This document shows, piece after piece, positions 1 through 19,435 of a stretch of 64,000 bases of DNA (its first letter is position 1; each line of letters starts with the position of its first letter). Under the pieces are notes generated by a model. That model made no database searches. It saw nothing but the letters and a program-made list of their open reading frames with translations, and was not told where the DNA came from. Source of the stretch: Onchocerca volvulus (Eukaryota; Nematoda; Chromadorea; Rhabditida; Onchocercidae). The translations under genes were made by a program, and so were the position numbers. The stretch is taken from NCBI GenBank assembly GCA_000499405.2, contig HG738138.1, positions 6,074,888-6,138,887 on the forward strand, written 5' to 3'.

Positions 1-1346
1 TCAGCCTTTTCCTGCGTTCAGCCCTTTCCAAAATCCGTGCACTAATGACATCTCCTCGCCGCGTTGCAATGTCACGAGGAGTTTCATTATCACGATTACG
101 AACTACTAATTCCGCATTGTATTTTATTAAAACATTAACTGCAGAATGATTGCCTTGTATTACAGCCCAATGCAGAGCCGTATTTGCATAAGTTGTATCG
201 GTACAAGACAAATCGGCCCCCATTGTTATTAGCATTTGGAGAGGATCACGACTGAAAACCTGAAAACGCAATACATCATCAAATTCTCTAAATTAAGAAA
301 AATGTAGTGTGGAGTCTGCAATTCTAAAAACTTTTACGATCAAAAAAACTTTGCAGGAACAAGCAGTTCGTGAAACTACAATTCATGAGGTTAGAACAGT
401 ATTTATTTTAAACCTTATATGCTGCCCACATTGCGGGTGTCATCATTGTTTCATCCCTTTCATCAACAGATTGTCCTGCGGCAATTAAGTACGCAGCTGT
501 TGACGTTCTTCCGAATTGTACAGCAACATGAAGAGGAGTAAAACCTGTAACAACAAGTCACCATAAATAAATGAATATGAAAAAAAGACGCTGCGATAAT
601 AGTAAAAGTTCCCATGTTATATAATAATCAGTTTATACTTCTGACATATGCGAAATACTCTCACTATACAGTATTATCATTTTTGAAATGAAATTTCTTT
701 TTTAGTGGTATTTCTACTGGTTTACTATATAATAGTTGCAAAAAATATTGGTAAGAATTCACTGCGAAATTCCATCTTTTGCTCCGTTTTATCCCAATTT
801 CTAAATAGTATCTAATTACAAATATTAAAAGATGGGAAAGCACAAACAAAATTACTGAAATGACCCCAAAAATGAGCAGTTAAAAACACCTTCAACATCA
901 CTTAGATGGAGATCAGCTCCATGAGCAACCAAAAGAGCAACCATATGAGTGTGGCCATGTCGTGCTGCCCAGTGGAGTGGTGTTGATGCAAGTACACCAC
1001 CGATTGCGTTCACATTACAACCACGGTCGAGTAATATTCGAGTTACGGATAAACTAAATAAAAAATAGCAAAATAAAATTTGCTACAAGAAAAATGTCCC
1101 GAAGAAATTGAAAATTGTAATTAAATATTAATTACACCACAATATTGCTATACATAATATTCGAAATAAAATAAAAATAAGTTGGTAAAAAAACTCAGAA
1201 ACCTAGATTTACCGATTATTAATAGCGGCCCAATGTAGTAAAGAGCAGTCATCAGCGTCCAGAGTATCCGCTGTACACTCCCCAGAATCTAATAGTTCTT
1301 GCAGTCTTGATACATTACCAAACTGCGCAGCTTGTCGTGCATCCAT
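1..1346 (-). CDS. ZDHHC17: Ankyrin-repeat DHHC palmitoyltransferase, ZDHHC17/13 (HIP14) type, 5' part
   Basis: Four coding exons can be read on the minus strand: 1213-1346, 890-1053, 414-544 and 1-259 (open at the window edge); all phases agree, giving about 229 residues. The product is a chain of ankyrin repeats with hallmarks such as LLHWAAINN, STPLHWAARHGHTHMVALLV, TPAMWAAYK and NTALHWAVIQGNHSAVNVLI. Their order and spacing match the N-terminal ankyrin block of ZDHHC17/HIP14 and ZDHHC13, Golgi/vesicle S-palmitoyltransferases that recruit substrates through these repeats. The basic tail (ERAERRKRL) is where the linker to the first membrane segment begins in the family. The DHHC-CRD catalytic part and membrane segments would lie left of position 1 and are not seen, so enzymatic activity is inferred from family architecture only. 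The ATG at 1346 is the first after an in-frame TGA; the N-terminus is shorter than in the human protein. Confidence 0.85.
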
Positions 1347-3193
1347 CAAGACGTTCGTTATAAAATATTGGCAATATCCTCAGGAGTCAGTGATGGCAAT
1401 CAACAACTGTATTTTCTCACGAAAAAAGGTATATCGTAAAAGCTGGGACCAAGATTAATGATAATGACAGATACATAGCCCAGAGAAGTATTAAATGCTC
1501 GAAATTTATTTTACGATGAAATTCAAATAACCGTTATCGTGAAAACAGATCTAAAACACAATAAACTACAAATATTTAACTAATTGTAACAAATCAGCTT
1601 CTCAATCGAATCAGATCGATCATTTTTTGCATGCTGCTAGCAAGTTTGCTGCAGCATGTCACTAGCAAGTCTATTATCTAAGTTCAATACGTTGTATATC
1701 AAATGTGAAAATCAACAAAAGTGCAATTACAACCAAAAAAGATTGTAATCAGCACACTGCAACCGAAAATGTCAAAACATGGCCTACGTCCAGCCACAAA
1801 GTACTGCAAGGAATGTTGCATTTCTTGAATGAAAAAGAAGGGGGAAAATGGGTACTCAGATATGGAAGATTCTTAAGTAAGGTTCTAGAGTTCGCGGCAC
1901 GCTCTTCTTTTGATTCCTCTCAGATTAATTGATTTTTAGAGACAATGACAGATATCACAGCTCTCGGTGGCAAACACATTTGTTTGCCTTTGTTTTGATG
2001 ATTCTCTGGAACATTCCTATCCAGTGCCATTACATTTGCAGTTAACACTGCAAATGGAATGAGTTGTATTGATTTAATGATAACCAAGTCAATACATGGT
2101 ACTCTCGCAGTTAGATTTTTTCCTACGGCATAGAATCCTCACCAATGATAAATAGCGAACGCCAATGTCTTGTGATTCCCATTCTATAATTTCATATTTT
2201 ATTTTACCAACTCAAACGGTTACACCCAAAAATGATGTAATCATTTGCTGCGATCATTGCAGATATTTCATGCAGCCTTAAAGCCTTTAATTTTTTTTGT
2301 ATTCATTACCTGCAGACTGGTTAGTGATAAATACTATTTTATCACATGCCATTCTGCGCATCGTTATTCTTTTTAATTGCTATTCCAATTATCGCAATTC
2401 TGTCATAGCGCATATCAAAACAGAAATTGTGATCCCAGAATGCCGCGACTCGCACTTATCACGTATAATCTGAAGCTAGATAGTGTCTCTCAAACATAGT
2501 TGATGTGAGACAACCTTTTTCTTAACGGCCCAGCCACAGCATCACAAAGTTATAACTTGCACTTAACTTCTGTGAATTCCGGTTGAGGCGTTGCTTAAAT
2601 ATCGGTGGAAGTCCCCATCACTGTACAAAAGAGTGGAGTTCAAGAAGTTTTGATTGTTCAATAAATCAATATTTCGTTCAAAATGAAGTTTGTAATCTTC
2701 TTAATATTTTTCTATGCATAATAAACTAAGCCTGAACTCGAAATGGTATAATTATGAAGTGAAATGAGATAACGCTGAAAAAGGAATTTTATCGTTTCTT
2801 AGTTAATTAACATTTTTGCATTTGCTTTGCTTCTGAATATTTTTGTAGTAAGTTTGCTCATATGAAATTTCAATTTACACAGCATTGTCGTTTTGTGTTA
2901 TGTTGATCTTTCATGCAATCTATGTAAGTAGTATGTTACATTCTTTGGCTATCAAATTTCATCTTGCTTCGATCGGAGTAATAAATCCAAGTGAATTGTT
3001 CTGCGACTTCATATTTTTATAGTTTAGCTATTTTACTTCTAAACTTGTTACTTTTTTGTTCTTTCAGGAGTACAGCAGTTATTATATACATTGTGATGTG
3101 CTGATAAGGTAAAAGAAATTTTTAGAATTATGTAGCCATGAACTTCCTTATTTTTTCATTTTCAATAGTAGTAAATAATTATTTTCGGTCACA
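1347..3193. other. Intergenic region between the divergent ZDHHC17-like and vang-1 genes
   Basis: About 1.8 kb separates the two divergent genes and should hold both promoters. I see no conserved gene. A short open frame at 1705-1932 lacks any family signature. A perfect 8-bp inverted repeat (CATGCTGC at 1630-1637, GCAGCATG at 1651-1658) lies about 290 bases upstream of the minus-strand start. Around 2683 an ATG opens a 12-codon hydrophobic peptide followed by TAATAA (see findings). Confidence 0.6.
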
Positions 3194-3204
3194 GATAGCT
3201 CTTG

Positions 3205-5820
3205 ATGCCATGTGTAGATAACGAGCCATTCATGTCCTTGGTGTCCGAGAGCTCGGGACGACGTTCTTCGTCACATCGTAACTTACGAATGGCTCGGAAT
3301 TTATCGCTTGGATATGCTAATTCAGTAGATGCTGGTACTTCCTTTATTCCCAGTTTTTCGGCGGCTGCAAGTGAGGTATTTCTTTTTGTGTTGCTGCTTC
3401 TATAGTCGACTTTTTTAATATTCATCCATTGCATTCTGTTTGTTTCCCTTTATTTTCATTTGGTTATTCATGTAGGGCGTGAAATTGACAGTCGATGAGG
3501 ATAACTGGGCAGAAAATACTACAGTTATAACTGGCAATACAAGTGAACACTCATACAGCGGTCTTGCCGAAAGAGCGCTTGTGGCTCCAGTTGGACGTAT
3601 CGTAGCTAGGAGATGTTCTCGGATATTTTGGCTTTTCAGCGCCTCGCTTATTTCGTTTGTGGCTATTATTTCTCCATCTCTTATGGTCGCTTTACCAGTT
3701 ATTTTGTATCAAGTTGGATTCGGCTGGCCTGAGGTTTTTTTTTTTCGTAATTTTTTTTCAATAAGTCTGATAGATCAGAAGTATATTTAATGCTGAAAAT
3801 CAAAAAATTCAACAACAGAGATATATTTAATGCCGAAAATCGCTAGTAAACCAGTTTATAATGGTTTTCTCAAATTCCTTGGCATATCATATAGCTTGAA
3901 ATGCTTCGCCTTAATTTCAAAATCTGCAGGTATTGTGTGGTGCTGATTGTCAAGGACTGATATTGAATTTGGCAGTGAAAACACTGTTATTATTAGGCGC
4001 ACTTTGGGCGATGTATTTCCGGCATGCTTCAGCAGATATGCCACGTCTATTTTTTCATCGTGCTGCGTTAGCATTCTTAGCTTTATTCATTCTTTTTGCC
4101 TTCTGGTTGTTCTATTCTGTTCGTATATTATTCGAAAAAGAGAGCAGTTATAATGTGATCGTTGGATTTGCTCTTTCATTACTCGATGCAATGCTTTATT
4201 TGCATTACATTACGGTCATCATTTTGGAACTGCGGGCATTGAGGCCAGAATTCATTGTTAGCGTTGTAAGAGATCCGGATGGAGAAAGTCGAACTTTTAG
4301 TCTCGGTCTGATGAGTGTCCAAGAAGCTGCTGTCCATGTCCTCAGGATGTATTATTCCACTTTCCCATCTTACAATCCATATATGGATAAAACTTTCAAC
4401 GGTGGTTCAATGCATTTCCGATCTGGCAAGTTATTCTCATGTTATGCTTTACTTTTACTACTGTCAAGACAAATTTTTCTTGTATACATGATCATTTTTT
4501 GACTATTCAACATATTAGTGTTATCTGTTATATTATTTATTCATTTTTCCTTGATTGGATGTTTCTAAGCTTCATCTTATGTCAGTCATTTGGACTTCGG
4601 TAATATTCCAATTGATATTGGTATTTTATTATAATGCAAAAATAATTCTCTTCTCAGAAGTCTTTCAGATAGGCAGTGCTGTACTGACATAGTTATATCT
4701 ATTATTTAGTGCACTGTCTGAAGTAACTAAATTTCTACTGTAGAAAAAGAATCTGAGTATCAAGGAGATCATTCATTTTACTCATAAGCATATAATTTAG
4801 ATGTATCACAACCAACTGGAGGTTTCAAAATGTATGATATCGAAGGTCTGGGTAACGAATGTACTATAACGGAGGCTAACGCTCGTGCAATCATGGAAGC
4901 TGCTGCAAAAAGACGAATTGGTGGACACAATGAACGTTACCACGAAATAGTAGAGTGGGAACGGCGAGTTCAAAAACGGAAATACCGCTTGATTAGTACA
5001 ACTGAAGAAGCATTTGCAAGTGTCCAAAATGTGACGGCCAGTAATCAAAATAAGGTGTTCATTTTAGAAGAAAAATTTTTTCTTGAAGTCACTGTATGTC
5101 AAAACTTGTTGAAATTACACAGTTTACAAGGATGCGGAGAACAACTTTTTGCAGATTTTGGGAGAGCCTATGGAAGCACTTGGAGCAGCTCAGGCAGTGT
5201 TTTCTGCAATTGCTAGACCACTGAATAAATATTTGAAGCTTACTCGACAACAACCTCGTCATACAGCTGATCAAGTTGTTGCTCATCTTGCTCGCTGTCT
5301 TTCACTTCGTTTTACAGCTGCCACTTTTTTGCAGAGATTTTTCTCTTCGAAATTTCCTTTCCCAGTTAGTTTTTTTGACTTCGATTTTATTATTTTTGCT
5401 ACTTCCTGACATCAGAACTGAAGGTTTTATGCTGGAAATCTACTTTCTTAATTTTGATCCATAACTATTTCTAGATGTTTTATATGCTCATTAGCACTTT
5501 CATATTAAAGCTTGTTAGCCAGTTTTACGCTGGACTACTTAAATTTATCACTGAGTGGATGATTTGTATATTAATGCGTAATGATTAGTGTTTTTTAGGA
5601 ACGCGTGAGGGAAACAAAGTGGTCAATTGTATGCAATGTTCAAGCATCTGCTGGAATTAAGCATGGCACAGTGTTTGTATTGCGTTGTCACGAACGTGAT
5701 GATGATGCTGGAGTCCAGTTGCTTTGTTCGCTTCATTCATTCCCTTTTTTTAATCTCACTGAACAGCAGTCATCGACATCAAAATTTGCTTTAAAAATTA
5801 CTCCAGAGTCAAATGTTTAG
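3205..5820 (+). CDS. vang-1: Van Gogh/Strabismus planar cell polarity protein
   Basis: Four-pass membrane protein of the core planar cell polarity complex (partner of Prickle, Dishevelled and Frizzled). Predicted exons: 3205-3375, 3476-3733, 3930-4425, 4801-5054, 5155-5364, 5599-5820, about 536 aa (vertebrate VANGL1/2 are about 520). The cytoplasmic N-terminus carries the family motif DEDNWAENTTVITG. Hydrophobic segments lie near residues 107-138 (two passes), 155-172 and 186-206. The conserved cytoplasmic tail follows (GFKMYDIEG, HNERYHEIVEWERRVQKRK, LGEPMEALGAAQAVFSAIA). The protein ends in ESNV, a class I PDZ-binding C-terminus as in vertebrate VANGL. A stop lies in frame just upstream of ATG 3205, and an acceptor (ggtcacag) sits 11 bases before it, suggesting a trans-spliced leader or a 5'UTR exon. 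The intron after exon 3 keeps the frame best with a GC donor (TCTG/GCAAGTT). Confidence 0.93.
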
Positions 5821-5912
5821 CTATAATTTGGCACATTTTTCATTGGTTTTTAAGTTATACATTAATTGGATATCGGTTTGTTCTGTTTTCTGCTATGTTG
5901 GGATATCTACAT

Positions 5913-6407
5913 ATCATTCGATTTTCACTTGCACTTTTTTTTCCATGGCTTAGATCACTTTTCGTTCTTGTTCATGTTACGAATTATTAAGATTTGGTCT
6001 AAAAAATTCTTTATTATATACCACTCAGAGACTAAGTTTTAAGCATAGAATATCTATGTGATTTCAATTACACTTGCAGATATCAATATTACGCATTGTT
6101 CTTTATCTTAGATTTATCATATATATGAATCAGTTCAAAAAAAAAAAAAAAATACTTATCAGCAGACAAGGATTCATAAATTTAAACCTAATATAAAGAA
6201 CGATGCTTAATATTGATGTTTGCAAGCGTTATTGAGATCACATGAGTATTCTGTGCTTAAAACTTAATCTCTGAATGGTATATGCTTACATATTCAACTA
6301 GTAAAGAATTTTTCAGACCAAATTTTAATAATTCGTAACATGAACTAGAAACGAAAATAATACAAGCCATGCAAAAAAAAAAACATGCAAGTAAAAACCG
6401 AATGATT
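5913..6407. repeat. Imperfect ~0.5 kb inverted repeat (hairpin/MITE-like) in the vang-1 3' flank
   Basis: The left arm (about 5913-6132) and right arm (about 6168-6407) are reverse complements. For example CATGTTACGAATTATTAA at 5979 is matched by TTAATAATTCGTAACATG near 6325, and ATCATTCG near 5913 pairs with CGAATGAT near 6400. In the best blocks identity is about 95% (39 of 41), lower elsewhere by eye. The loop of about 35 bases contains a poly-A run. No terminal target-site duplication was identified and no transposase frame is inside, so a non-autonomous foldback or MITE-type element is the likeliest origin. Confidence 0.8.
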
Positions 6408-6554
6408 TATTTGGCTCAACACACACATAATATTGAGTATACTTGTTTCGTAATTGGTGCTTACTTCCGATGTTTAGAAATATTTTATCAGATTGTTATG
6501 ACAGTGAAGAGATCTTGTTTGTTTGTTTTTTTCTTCTTGCATTTACTTTATATT

Positions 6555-6582
6555 GTTTAATCCATTCCTACATGGATTAAAC
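6555..6582. repeat. Perfect 11-bp hairpin
   Basis: GTTTAATCCAT (6555-6565) and ATGGATTAAAC (6572-6582) are perfect reverse complements with a 6-base loop. A weaker pair follows at once (TTCATTT/AAATGAA, about 6588-6612). It lies 750 bases past the vang-1 stop. Role unknown; it could be a remnant of foldback DNA. Confidence 0.6.
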
Positions 6583-7263
6583 AGTCATTCATTTCACATT
6601 TACCTAAATGAACAGTCATTTCATGCATTGAGCTTGATACTCATAATGTCAGTATTCCTTTATATGATGCAGTGGCATCTCGAATTGTGCATTTTGTCTA
6701 TATTGTTATGTTATCTTGATAATTTTGTGCCTCTTCATTTGATTTCTTTGCATTCATAATTATTTATGTCACTTTTATCATCGTTAGTGTTATGCCTTAT
6801 AAATGGCAAGATCCACAGCCTTAACTGGATGTAGGGAGGTGGACTTCATGAAGCAATGCGTTAACAGTATTTAGAAAAAAAGTGGGATACCAGTTTTTAA
6901 TTTCTCATGTTTTTTTCCTTTTTTTTTTTTCTTTTTTTTCGGATTTCACTTTTCTGCTACTTTTTAACACAGACTAAAAATTCTCGTTCTTTTTTGAGTT
7001 CTGCAGTGTTAGACAATATAAACAAATAAGATAGGGGGCATTAGAAACAATAAAAGTGATGAGAGTTTGGAATTATACTTTCATAAGGTTTAAAATAGTT
7101 GTCAACAGACTACTGACTGTTAAGAAAGAAATCGATCTACCATCTACCTGTGATTAATTCACAATAATGAGTATTATGGGGAAATGGAAGTAATCATCCG
7201 ACTTCCATTTTAACAGCAGTTGGAAGGTATTGGTGTTGTTTGGTTTATTCTGTATCCGAGTAG

Positions 7264-7563
7264 GTAGAGGCAACTCACCGACGATTCAGTGTTGGGATAG
7301 AACGTTATGTTTTGGATCTTCCCGAAAGGGAGGATTACCGCATCCTAGCCAGTTGGTATGTTGCCATCGATGATCTACGCGAAGGGGAATGATGGTCAAA
7401 GAGATCTCAGTTATGGACCATGGAGGTAACAGTGTCTACAGATATACTTAGGTCGACCAGATATATTCCAAACGATCCCCAGGGACTGTATCTTCTCTTA
7501 AAAAGAAGAGCAAATGGAAAGTCGATACATTCAACATGGTGCAGAAATGTTGGCAGGTATCAG
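7264..7563 (+). pseudogene. Unidentified coding-like frame with one internal stop
   Basis: A single frame runs about 100 codons from GTA at 7264 to TGA at 7563, interrupted only by TGA at 7390-7392. Segments such as YVLDLPEREDYRILASWYVA and YIPNDPQGLYLLLKRRANGK have the composition of a soluble protein, and the DNA is richer in G+C than its flanks. An in-frame TAG lies just upstream and no ATG opens the first half. I do not recognise a family. It may be a decayed transposon or a gene fragment; chance cannot be excluded. Confidence 0.3.
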
Positions 7564-8333
7564 TGATGAGGTTTTTGCAATGGAGTTGGAGGGAGAGAGA
7601 AAGAAGTGGTTGTTATACTTCGAAGTGCCATCCAGAACTTTGACCAGTCATCCTGACTTCCCGAATAATCTTTTTAGCTGAGGCAGGCAGTTCCTTCTCA
7701 GAAATCTCACAAGCTGTTCTGTCCTGTCTGCGTCTTGAGGCGAAATTCGTTGTTACAGTACCACTTTCACTACATGATTGTTGCGGCTTAAGTAGCGGTC
7801 GTGAAGTATTGGTGCGTGCTATTGTAGGATTGGGGGGAGTGGTTGATGGATGGTGGACGGTTTTGAGGAGAGTTTTGTTAGTTGTGTTCGTGGACAGCAG
7901 GGAAAAAAATCGCAGTTTTCTGAGTGTCATCTGACCTTTTTGGATTTATCAAATGATCTTGTTGTGGACTTCATCTTAATAATATACTGTGATACCCGAA
8001 GTATTTGAAAATGATCAGATAATACATTTAAATTAAGAGTATAGTAAAAGTGTAGAAGAAATTTTTTTTGCCCTTCAAATTTGGTAAAGTTTTGCTACAT
8101 TTAATTCATCGTTGAAATCAAGTCATCTATTTTCTTAATTTTATTATTAAATTCATCCGCAAATGGCGTGATGAAATTTTTAGTGTTTGGAATTCGCGAG
8201 CGAATTATTGCAAAAATGTTTCTTTTTTTTTTCTTTCCTTTTTTTTTTTTGCAACTCACGTGCGAAGTGTTAAGAAGTTAGACAAGTTATGTCGCTTTAG
8301 TCTAGACAAAATATTTATTCATTCATTCTTCAG

Positions 8334-16320
<7,987 letters not shown>

Positions 16321-19300
16321 TGCTTTCACTGCTATTTTTTAATAATATAGTTACTCTGCCTTACGGCATGATCTAAGCAACCATCTCTTATGAATAATAA
16401 CGAGGTAGCGGTGCTGATTATTACTAATATTTTATGAAAGTATTTTTCGAGAAGTTTTTACCAAAACTGCTTAAATTTCATGAAAGTCAGCAGTATTCAA
16501 CAATGTATTTGGTCGCGGTGATTGTATTTGTTCATCATAAGGAAAACATCCTTCAATTTATCCTGCTGTTGCTGTTGCTTTTCACTTCTTAAATAAAGTC
16601 TTTTTCTGCATCTTTGATGCCCATTGCTGTCTGATGGCTTCTTGCATCTAAGCCCTCTCTTTCTCTTTTGCGACAGTGATACACTGTTGTAGTGAAATAA
16701 TTGTAAACTTTATGTAAGATGGTATCACTGGGCACAGATTGTATTCTAAACCAATGTTGTATCATAATCGTCATCCCATTTTGCCGCGCTACATAATTCT
16801 CCAACCACTGGAGATTTTTCTCATTAGTAATGCCAAGTTTGTCCGATTTGGTCTAGGCTTTTCTGATTTTTGTGCTGTCGTCTGTTACATTTGCCCTTTT
16901 GTTCTGTTTCATTATTTATAGTAATGTGATTTATTATTTAAAAAATTTCCCAACTACTAAGTTTTGTAAATGTTCATTTCACTGCTTGCAACATAACGTT
17001 CGTATTTGTGAGAAAATCGTTTTTCGATTTTTTCGATTTTTGTAATTGCACTTGAATGAGCCTGTTAATATGATGTTCGTACGAACGAGAGCTTAGCGTT
17101 ACTAATAAGTTAGATATATTTATTTACCTGTTTTGGACATAAGTTCGTGGATGATATTTTGACTCATTTTCTGCTGAAGAGGAATCCTTTTCAGCAGTTG
17201 ACTGTCTGATTTAGTATATAAATTTCTTGCTTTATTTTCAAACTGATTTTCTTGTTTCTTCGTTTCTGTTTGTCGTGTTATTTATACTTTATTGTGTGCA
17301 TCCAACAAACTCGAGGCGTTCATCGTAGGCATGAAGTTTGATGCCAAACGCACACCATGAATTTGTTAATAAATTTTTCTTATCTCACAAAATTGTTATG
17401 ACGATTGAAGACGAATAAATTATTATTGTTCATTCTGCGCATTCCGAAAAACGCCCGCTCAATCATTTAAATTTTAATAGTTCAACCAAGTGAATAGAAA
17501 GATGATGAATGCGAATATTAGAATTTTGAACGTGATGTTATGGCTAGTTATGCGTTCAATATTGCTGTTAGCTGAGATATAAGTGATTGGTGTTCAGTCG
17601 AGGTTGGGGTTTTTCACATTTTATAAAATAGAAAACAGATCTGGGAAGGGGGGAGTGAGATTCCAAACTGGATTTATTGGGAAAGATGAGGTGAATTGTG
17701 AACGGTAAATGATTAATTCTCTAGAATGCAAGTTAGATTGTGTATTCTGTTGAGAATTCGCACTGGACATAAGTTACTAAACGGTATTCATCACTATTAT
17801 TTAATCATCTTTACCCAAGTATATGAAAGATTTTTATTCGTTTCACAAATCCAAATGATGTTATGTTTAGTAGTTTCTATTTGGGTCAATTCTATACGGA
17901 CCACCAGTATTAGAGCACAGTAAAGTGACAGTGTCATGCTCTAGTTGGTATTCTTTTGATCGCCCTTGACCTAGTTGGATTTCTATCTTTTGGAAATTCA
18001 TATGCAATCACCAATCACCGACAGCTACCTCCTTATCTGTCTTTTCACTCATCTCAAGCGCATTGAATCGCATAGCCACAGTTCCAATTGCTATTCTTTC
18101 GCAAATTTTGTGTTCAGTAGTTATGTCCATTTTTTATACTGTTATAATACTAAAATTGGAATATGACTGATTCCCGCAATAATTTCATGGTAAGCTTCCA
18201 AGGAAAATAACACAAAGTATCGGATGATACTATATGTTCGCAAAACGTATATTTAAAAATTTATCCAACTTATCCATTGATCTATCTGCTGCTATTTCAA
18301 TATATACTAGTGCGAAATCTCGTTCGATGATTGGGTTATCTGAAGTCTTATTAATCCACAGATGGTCATATTGATATATCAAACATTATATGCCATTGCA
18401 TGTGGAACAGCCCATATTAAATGTATGTGGATTGTTCTAATTTCAGTTTCTGTCGTACATAATTTGCTGGTTTGTGACAGAATCAAAACATAGTATCGAT
18501 TTTTATTTTAATAATTTTTTTATTTTTCACAATAGCTGTTGGAAATTTTGAGTCGTGTGCTAGTTATTTCAAACGATCGTCACCGTAAAAAAAGCTCCAT
18601 CAGAAATCTCTGATCCATGCCTGTGAATCAACTGATATCGCTACTTATCTAGAACACAAAACTTCCATTCCACGTAAGCAGTGAGTCATCACAGTAATCG
18701 TCTGATCATCAACACAAATACCAAAACAAACATACATCACATCCGAATTTTCAAATCGAACGCCACACACTGTTACACGCATGATCCAGCAAATACCGTA
18801 ATCCAGTTCACTCCTTCATCATAAAGATTCCGGTTCCAGCACACCAGTTTTGAGTTTCAAATTTCAAAATGTGTGCAAAAAATATTTTTTGATCTATTAT
18901 TATTATTATTACTGTCCAGTATTCAGTATTATTTATCAACTTTTTGAAAGCTCCATACTCAAATCGATTTGTTGCATAATTTACTTCTAGTATCGAATGA
19001 CCCTAATTATGATTGAATAAATTTTGAAGAAATCATATCAGTCTGGCAGTACTATCAATTATGTCTCATTCCTTCTCGATTCCTCTCTGAAACTTGGAAT
19101 TTAAAAAAAAAATTTAAGAAAAAATTCATCAATTTCAGCTTAAACTTGACAGTAAAAAAGTCTGTTTGATAACGAATTCAAGACTGATCAGGGAATTATT
19201 TAGAAATCTTTATTATTTCTACTTACCACACATGTTTATCATGTAGAATAATCACTTGTTGTGAGAAATGAATATGCCATTGAAAATTCGAATATCAATC

Positions 19301-19435
19301 CTCTTATGACTCTTCATAATATTAGCTTGCGGAACTGCAAATTTGGAATTTTATCTTTTTAGATATTTCATGGAGTTTTGAAGTTTGATATAGATATTAC
19401 ATCTGATGTTTGCTCATTTTCAGACAAAGAGAACA
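16321..19435. other. Intergenic region between USP7 and lipocalin gene L1
   Basis: About 3.1 kb of AT-rich DNA. It starts with the USP7 3' flank, which has a candidate poly-A signal at 16592. An (ATT)n microsatellite lies near 18896-18920. Short open frames at 16739, 17726 and 17975 show no family signature or splice context. An acceptor (ttttcag at 19423) precedes the L1 start by 12 bases. Confidence 0.55.
16592..16597 (+). terminator. Candidate polyadenylation signal of USP7
   Basis: AATAAA, 272 bases after the USP7 stop codon, is the first canonical hexamer downstream. The cleavage site is not visible from sequence alone. Confidence 0.4.

Larger units (their letters stand above)
5821..8333. 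other. Intergenic region between vang-1 and USP7
   Basis: About 2.5 kb. The first part is the vang-1 3' flank with a large hairpin repeat (5913-6407) and a small perfect hairpin (6555-6582). 7200-7930 is clearly richer in G+C than its surroundings and holds a decayed-looking frame (7264-7563). From 7950 to 8330 the DNA is AT-rich with T runs and leads into the first USP7 coding exon. Confidence 0.6.

Noticed and set aside
1705..1932. 75-codon plus-strand open frame
   Set aside because: No family signature, no splice support, length common for chance in this DNA.
7613..7930. 105-codon minus-strand open frame
   Set aside because: Thr/Ser/Pro/Arg-rich with no recognisable domain and on the opposite strand to the better coding-like frame nearby; composition explained by the GC-richer segment.
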